Positions 7,181 to 11,816 of a stretch of 11,816 nt of DNA are shown one piece after another. The number at the start of each line of letters is the position of its first letter. Within the stretch, counting starts at the first letter, position 1. This DNA is from Acidobacterium sp. (lineage in GTDB: Bacteria > Acidobacteriota > Terriglobia > Terriglobales > Acidobacteriaceae): positions 1,191 to 13,006 of the forward strand of contig PMAM01000170.1 of the NCBI GenBank assembly GCA_003152595.1, written 5' to 3'. A program made the position numbers and the translations under genes. A model generated the notes under the pieces. It searched no databases. It was given only the letters and a program-made list of their open reading frames with translations, and had not been told where the DNA came from.

Positions 7181-7494
7181 ACAGGGCGCAAACTTGTTTC
7201 TTACTGCACACAGGGCTAGCGGGGAGAGAGAACAAGCCCTGCGAAGCGGAAGGCATCCGGGGTCATCGAGGGCAGTTGCGCCGCTTCGAACCAGCTCTGC
7301 CTGGATCCCGATTATAGGTCCGCCGCTCTCCCCGGCTGGCGAGAAAGCGCCGCGTCTCTGACGAACCAGCTGCAAGTCGGCATATTCGCTGTCAACTGCT
7401 GATATCAGGCCAATGCACTCATCGAGCCGAAGTCAGCAGCGGCAGGGGCCTGCTCAAGCCAAAGGAGGGCATGCGTGGGGCACCCTGGAGTTCC
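7181..7494. other. Intergenic region upstream of the kinase
   Basis: About 314 bases between the kinase start and the stop of the second DUF3857 gene, both on the minus strand. No additional gene is convincing. It probably contains the kinase promoter and a long leader (see 7311-7316). The sequence just after the DUF3857 stop contains only a poor hairpin candidate, so a Rho-independent terminator is not supported. Confidence 0.5.
7311..7316 (-). promoter_or_regulatory. Candidate -10 box for the kinase gene
   Basis: On the minus strand 7316-7311 reads a perfect TATAAT. It would start transcription near 7304, leaving a leader of about 124 bases before the ATG at 7180. The corresponding -35 position (about 7339-7334, CCAGCC) is poor. 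A perfect TTGACA at 7395-7390 is too far upstream to pair with this -10 and has no -10 box of its own. The call rests on one hexamer in a GC-rich region. Confidence 0.3.
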
Positions 7495-9531
7495 CTACTG
7501 CTTCTTGAGCACGGCGGAGCTGTTCTCGTCGGTGGCGATGGCGGATTCGAGTTTGCGGAGTTTGGCGTAGTCGGCGGCATCGAGTTCGACTTTTTTCAGG
7601 ACGTATTCGCGCTTGTAGTGGAGCTCGCCCGGGTCGGCTTTGACTTCGCTGTGGTAGGTGGCGAAGCCGACGTCGACGTTGACCGGATCGGGCAGGTCAT
7701 CGATGGTGTAGCCGGCGGGAAGTTTGAAGTCGAAGTCGTCGCGCCAGGTGCCCACGCCTTCGAAGCTGATGGGAATGGTGCGGGGCTTGTCGTCGATGCC
7801 ATCGGCGTCGGTGCCCACGGCGCGGGGACGGACGAGGAGGAGCGAGCCGGCGTTCCTGGCGTAGGAGGGGGCGGTGACGGAGTAGTCCATCTCGAGGGGT
7901 TGGTCGAGGTCGCGGATGTGGGCGACTTTTTCCGAGCCGAGGGTGAAGCTGGAGAAATCGTTCTGAAGGATGCGCTCGACGCGCTCGCGCTGCTCCTTGT
8001 CGCTCTCCATGGCGAGGCGGTGGCGCATGGAGCCGGAGAGGGCGCCGTTGCGAAGGACGATGATGTCGCCTTTGAGTGTGCCGTCAGCGGCGAGGTCGAA
8101 GGTGGCTTTGCGATCGATAGTGGCGGTGGAGGGCGGGAGGACGGGGAGCTGGATGACCTGGCTGTCCGGACCGGCGGCCAGGAGTCCCCAGCTGCCCTGC
8201 TCGTAGGAGGGAAGCTGGCCGACGGGGACGTATTCATTGGTGGGATCGAAGATGAGGTAGCGGCGGCCGTTCTTAGCGGTAACGATGGCCTGGAGGCGGG
8301 GATCGTCGACGCCTTTGGGGATTTCGATGGCCATGATCATGTGATCACCGATGAGGGAGGGGGCGGAGGGATCGACGACGCCGCGGCGGTCATCGACGGG
8401 GACCCATGTGGCGCGGATGCCGACCGCGTCGAGCATGGTGATCATGAGGGTGGCTTTGTCTTTGCAGTCGCCGTAGCGGGAGCGGAAGATGTCTTCGGCG
8501 AGGTGGGGCTGGAGGCCGCCGATGCCGATCTCGATGCCGACGTAGCGGATCTGCTGCTGCATGAAGGCCGCGATTTTAGTGAGGCGCGCCGTGAAGTCGC
8601 CGTCACCGGCGATGGATTTTGCGGTGGAGGCGAGGTCGGCGCCGCCTTCACTGCGCGGGGCGGCGAGGCCGGTGTACCAGTTGCCGAGGCGGGCCCAGAG
8701 AGCGTCGCCCTGAGGGAGCGGATCCTGGGCGAAGTGGACGGTCATGCGTCCGGCGAGCGCTTCCCATGCGGGGGGAAGCGGGACGTTTTCGAGGTCGATG
8801 CCGTCGATGTTCTGCTGCTCCCAGCGGAACTGGTTGGGCGCGGCTTCAGTGGGCTGGAGGGCGGCGTGGTGGGACCAGACGGCCTCCTGATGCCAGCCGG
8901 CGGGCAGGTCGATTTCGTAGACGGAGTGCAGAGTGGGGATGGAATTCTGAAAGCCCCAGGTATCTTCGGTGAGGTAGGTGGGGAGCTGCTTAATGGACTC
9001 CCAGGCGACGACGCCTCCGGGGTCGGCGGCAGGGGGCGACGCGATCTTGTGGCGGAGATCGACGTAGAGCATGCCGTAGGCGGGATCGCCGGCCTCGATG
9101 TACTCGTTGTCCTTCATGGAGTAGTGGTGGCCGTCGGCGCCGATGCTCCAGACGTGAAAGGACTCGAGCTTGCTGTCGCTGGAGAAAGAGGCGACGGGGA
9201 TGGCGGCATCGCGACCCTGGGGGCGAAGGATTTTGACCACGGCTCGATAGCGCTGGATCGCTCGGCCATCGGGCTGGACGGTGATGAGGGTGTCTTCGAG
9301 GAGATAGATCGCTTTGGCGTCGCGCCATTCGGATTTGAGGGGCGCGGCGGTGACAGCCTGGAGGACCCAGTCGGGGACGGGGATTTCCTTTGCGGCGCGG
9401 GCGGCGGGGGTGCAGGCCAGCGCGAGAAGGACGGCTGCGAGAGTGAGAGACCGACGCGTGGCGGGCCGGATTTTAAAGATGCTGCGCGATGTTGCGGGCC
9501 GGGTCATGGTCGTGGTTCCGGCGGGGCTCAT
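7495..9531 (-). CDS. Exported DUF3857 / transglutaminase-like protein with intact catalytic triad
   Basis: A 678-residue protein with a hydrophobic export signal at about residues 27-47 (LTLAAVLLALAC then ARA before AKE), pointing to the periplasm or envelope. The N-terminal half (about 70-270) is a DUF3857-type beta-rich domain. The middle (about 300-435) is a transglutaminase-like core in which the papain-type triad is complete: C356 in RYGDCKDKATL, H397 in GDHMIMA, D429 in FDPTNEYVP, preceded by the usual IRYVGIEIG strand. The C-terminal part (about 450-670) is another beta-rich region typical of this architecture. The substrate is unknown; proteolytic or amide-transfer chemistry on peptides or proteins is what the fold permits. 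The ATG (9531-9529) overlaps the TGA of the upstream gene (9530-9528) in an ATGA arrangement, which supports this start despite the lack of a Shine-Dalgarno and suggests translational coupling. An in-frame ATG at 9507 is the alternative start. Confidence 0.9.
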   Translation of the reverse strand: MSPAGTTTMTRPATSRSIFKIRPATRRSLTLAAVLLALACTPAARAAKEIPVPDWVLQAVTAAPLKSEWRDAKAIYLLEDTLITVQPDGRAIQRYRAVVKILRPQGRDAAIPVASFSSDSKLESFHVWSIGADGHHYSMKDNEYIEAGDPAYGMLYVDLRHKIASPPAADPGGVVAWESIKQLPTYLTEDTWGFQNSIPTLHSVYEIDLPAGWHQEAVWSHHAALQPTEAAPNQFRWEQQNIDGIDLENVPLPPAWEALAGRMTVHFAQDPLPQGDALWARLGNWYTGLAAPRSEGGADLASTAKSIAGDGDFTARLTKIAAFMQQQIRYVGIEIGIGGLQPHLAEDIFRSRYGDCKDKATLMITMLDAVGIRATWVPVDDRRGVVDPSAPSLIGDHMIMAIEIPKGVDDPRLQAIVTAKNGRRYLIFDPTNEYVPVGQLPSYEQGSWGLLAAGPDSQVIQLPVLPPSTATIDRKATFDLAADGTLKGDIIVLRNGALSGSMRHRLAMESDKEQRERVERILQNDFSSFTLGSEKVAHIRDLDQPLEMDYSVTAPSYARNAGSLLLVRPRAVGTDADGIDDKPRTIPISFEGVGTWRDDFDFKLPAGYTIDDLPDPVNVDVGFATYHSEVKADPGELHYKREYVLKKVELDAADYAKLRKLESAIATDENSSAVLKKQ

Positions 9532-11530
9532 TGAGCTGCGCCGGCGGAGGCGGCTTCAACGGGCGAGCGCTTGAGGACGAGCTGCTGCTGATCCTGGGCG
9601 CCGGTTTTCTGGAAGAAGTCGCGGAGGTCGGGATACTCCTCTTTTTTGAAGAGCGGGGTACCGACGGCGATGACGCGATCCTGACTATAGGTGTTGGCGT
9701 CGCTCTTGTATTTGACGGTGTAGAAGGCGAGCTTTTGCATGGGAACGGAGGTGTCGGTGGGCAGACCTTCGAGGGAGAGACCGGGTGCGAGCTTCAGCGT
9801 GACGCGGTCTTCGCTAGCGTAAGGAAAGCGGAGGTCGATGGGGTTCTCGCGTTTGGTTTCGGCGAAGATGGGCTTGACGCGGGCTTCGAAGAACGAGCTG
9901 GGCAGCAGGACACGTTTGCCGGCGGCGGTGCCCATGCTGCCGCTCACATCGAGGGTAGCCAGGAGAGAGGAGTTGAAGTCGGAGATACCGACGAAGTGGT
10001 TCATTTTGACGATGACGCCATCGGGAACGCAGGCCTGGATTTCTTTCTCGAAGTCTGATTTGGATTCCTGCTCATCCGAGCTGAGGGCCTTGAGCCGCCA
10101 GCGAAGCGCCTCGGCACCGCCCATGGAAATGCGGATGGTGCCTTTGAGGGAACCATCCGGACCGATCTCAAGGTCGGCGTTGCGCACGGTTTCGTTGTCC
10201 TGAAAGGCAGCACCGGGCATGGTGAGGGGAGCGATGCCGTTGTCGGTTTGGCGCATGCCGAGGACATCGGTGTGCATCCAGTGGAGTTTGCCGTATTCGC
10301 AGTAGCGCTGGCCGGGGTCGAAGAAGAGGTCTTTCCCGCCGATGTTGACGATGGCGATTTCGTCTTCGAGCTGGCCCCAGTCAAGGTAGCCGGTGTTGAG
10401 GAGGGCTTTCTGGCGCTCGGTGACGGCGGCAGCGTAGGCTTTCAGCCCGGCGGCGCGGGCCATGGAGATAAAGAGACGGGTGATCTCGTCGTCGGAGCCG
10501 CGCTTCTGGGCCCAGATGTCGGCTGCGGTTTTGACGCGCAGGCCCTGAGCTTTGTTTTCGGCCGCGGAGTGCTCGCGGGTGAAGCGGGTGTTTTCGATGG
10601 TCATCACGGCGGCGTAGATTTTGCGGAGCTTCTGGTCGTCGGTGTCGGAGGGAGAGACGATGCCGGCGACGGCCTGGCGGATGGCGTCGTTGGGATTGGC
10701 GAAGCGGTCGACGTCTTTGGACCATTCCTTGCCGGTGGTTTTCCAGTAGTCGGCGCGGGGTCGCCGGCGGAGTAGTAGAAGATGAGGCGATAGGAGAAGC
10801 TGCCGAGGGGTGGTGAGTATTCCTCTTCCGGAATGGCGGGAATGTTGTCCACCACGAGGTCGTAGGAACCGTCGATGGAGTAGTTGACCTTATTGCCGGA
10901 GGGTAGCAAGGGAAAATAGATAAGGCGGGTCGCGGATTGCTCTTTGCCGAACCGATCTTTGGTGGAAAGTTCGCCCATGAACCAGGTGGCGGGAACGAAA
11001 TGGTAGTGGGCGTGGTGAACAAAGACGGGTTGCTGCAGGTCCCAGTCGGGTGAGATGACGATGTTGTCCTCGTACTGGAGGTCGTAGGTGTATTCGAGGA
11101 TGCTGCCGACGGTGACTTCCGGCATGGAGAAGACTTTTTCCATGATCTTCGTGTCGCCGGCCCTGATGACTTCCTTGACGAAGGGCTTGCTGGTAAACGG
11201 AATCACGGTTCCGTCCGGGTGAATGATGCGGCCTTCGATGGAGCGGACGCTGATCACGCCGCCCTCATAGGGAATTTCGACGTCGCTGAATTCCTCTTTG
11301 CCCTTGTCGTTGAGGATTTTGATCTGGGCGTAGAGGTGGTGGTAGTGGAGCTTGTCGTCGACGGTTTCTTCGCGGAAGAGATAGACGGCGGGGGCGTCCG
11401 GCGCGGCCGGGTCGGCGGTCATCTTTAGCTCGTCGGGGGTGGGTTGTTTCCACGTGGCGGCGAAGGCGGGACAGGAAGAAACGACGAGCAGGAATGCAGG
11501 CAGGAAGATAGGGCGGAACGAGCGAACCAC
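9528..11530 (-). pseudogene. Exported DUF3857 / transglutaminase-fold protein, frameshifted and lacking Cys and His
   Basis: Two overlapping frames form one gene. The first runs from a GTG at 11530 (GAGG at seven bases upstream) through a signal peptide (LPAFLLVVSSC, then AFA before ATW), a DUF3857 domain (about 50-255) and FYYSAGD. It then goes out of frame into a Pro/Ser/Thr-rich nonsense tail that stops at 10604. The second frame resumes with ADYWKTTGKEWSKDVDRF and continues to 9528. Adding one C to the CCCC run at 10760-10757 joins them into a 667-residue protein (GDPRADYW across the join), close to the 678 residues of its neighbour. Whether this is a genuine mutation or a sequencing error cannot be told here. 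In the transglutaminase core, KRGSDDEITRLF (about 342-353) aligns with RYGDCKDKATLM of the paralogue, so Cys is Asp (D347). LEDEIAIV puts Glu (E391) where His belongs, and Asp (D405, FFDPG) is kept. It is probably not an active enzyme. VSSC could also act as a lipobox. Confidence 0.88.
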
Positions 11531-11615
11531 GGCAAAGCCTCACAAAGAGCGATTGGAACGATTGCATGCGGACGGGTTGCGATCCGCAATGAACTGTTCA
11601 GGGGAGTTTGTAGTC

Positions 11616-11644
11616 TTTGTAAGTCCTCGGGGGCGGTTAGGCAA
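11616..11644 (-). promoter_or_regulatory. Candidate sigma-70-type promoter for the DUF3857 operon
   Basis: On the minus strand TTGCCT (11644-11639) and TACAAA (11621-11616) are separated by exactly 17 bases; each hexamer matches four of six consensus positions. Transcription would begin near 11609, giving a leader of about 79 bases before the GTG at 11530. It lies at a suitable distance upstream of a gene start in an otherwise empty 239-base gap, but the match is only moderate. Confidence 0.35.
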
Positions 11645-11769
11645 GAAAATTTTGGTGACGGGGAGGAGTCACCACCGAAGGCGGGGATGGGGCGGGCGGA
11701 GGATGCTACGAAGGGGTGGTTACTTTGCGGGGATTGATTTTCCTGGTGGCGGGACACGCTGCGCCCGGA

Positions 11770-11816
11770 TCAGTCCAGGTTTGTGCCGAAGGCCAGGAGG
11801 CGGCCGTCGCAATCCT
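11770..11816 (-). CDS. C-terminal end of a probable VOC/glyoxalase-superfamily protein
   Basis: Fifteen codons and a TGA (11770-11772) enter from the right edge, reading DCDGRLLAFGTNLD just before the stop. A terminal (D)xDG followed by a hydrophobic strand is the usual last beta-strand of vicinal-oxygen-chelate proteins (glyoxalase, bleomycin-resistance-like), and the Cys-Asp-Gly version is common. The other two minus-strand frames here give Arg/Pro-rich sequence. The evidence is short, so the family call is tentative. The gene is on the same strand as the DUF3857 pair, 239 bases upstream of it. Confidence 0.4.
   Translation of the reverse strand, partial: DCDGRLLAFGTNLD

Noticed and set aside
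7181..7375. 65-residue N-terminal extension of the kinase
   Set aside because: It has no membrane segment, motif or Shine-Dalgarno, and it contains the only good -10 hexamer; the start at 7180 fits kinase architecture better.
7390..7395. Perfect TTGACA on the minus strand upstream of the kinase
   Set aside because: No acceptable -10 hexamer at 16-18 bases downstream (the position reads CAGCTG), and it is too far from the TATAAT at 7316-7311.
8331..8350. Palindromic TGATCA repeats suggestive of an operator
   Set aside because: They lie inside the DUF3857 coding region over the GDHMIMA active-site codons, and coding constraint explains them.
7471..9534. A 687-codon open frame on the plus strand, opposite the second DUF3857 gene
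   Set aside because: Its product is a Gly/Asp/Val/Glu-rich string with no domain. It is the mirror of a gene whose third codon positions are almost all G or C, which removes stops from the antisense frame. The minus-strand frame has a signal peptide and a catalytic triad.
10604..10756. Pro/Ser/Thr-rich C-terminal tail of the first DUF3857 frame (about residues 259-308)
   Set aside because: Out-of-frame translation after the missing C. The alternative frame over the same bases reads conserved ADYWKTTGKEW-type sequence, so the tail is not a real domain.

Overview
The window looks like chromosomal DNA from a high-GC, Gram-negative-type bacterium, most likely an Acidobacteriota (Acidobacteriaceae-like). 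That reading rests on the gene families together: a Ser/Thr kinase fused to a long TPR tail, a pair of exported DUF3857/transglutaminase-like proteins, a membrane protein fused to a spermidine-synthase-like domain, and a ScyD/ScyE-type remnant. No single marker gene is present, so the taxonomic call is an inference.

Layout. Bases 1-1317 (+) hold the C-terminal three quarters of an aerobic glycerol-3-phosphate dehydrogenase (GlpD). A 144-base gap with an imperfect inverted repeat separates it from a convergent 748-residue integral membrane protein (1462-3708, -) with a spermidine-synthase-like fold at its C-terminus. Bases 3709-4179 carry no intact gene but contain a clear internally deleted remnant of a ScyD/ScyE-type secreted protein (3877-4108, -). 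A 153-codon ORF (4180-4641, +) with a strong ribosome binding site follows; it looks like the front part of a longer, probably GNAT-like protein. Next comes a transmembrane Ser/Thr kinase with a TPR C-terminus (4949-7180, -). A weak ORF (4671-4952, -) overlaps its stop codon by four bases.

The right third is a two-gene minus-strand operon of exported DUF3857 proteins. The upstream gene (9528-11530) is broken by a single-base frameshift in a short C run at 10757-10760; its reading frame is otherwise complete. It overlaps the downstream gene (7495-9531) by four bases (ATGA). The downstream protein keeps a complete Cys-His-Asp transglutaminase triad, whereas the upstream one has lost the Cys and the His. 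At the right edge, 15 codons of a minus-strand gene resembling the end of a VOC/glyoxalase-fold protein enter the window.

How the genes work together. Only the two DUF3857 genes form an evident functional unit, probably periplasmic or envelope-associated. GlpD feeds glycerol-3-phosphate electrons into the quinone pool, and the kinase is a stand-alone membrane sensor or scaffold. The 3.7-4.95 kb stretch is a decaying area between conserved genes. I saw no tRNA, rRNA, CRISPR array, insertion sequence or phage gene. The most notable points are the frameshift, the split between catalytic and non-catalytic transglutaminase paralogues, and the ScyD/ScyE remnant with a microhomology-like junction.
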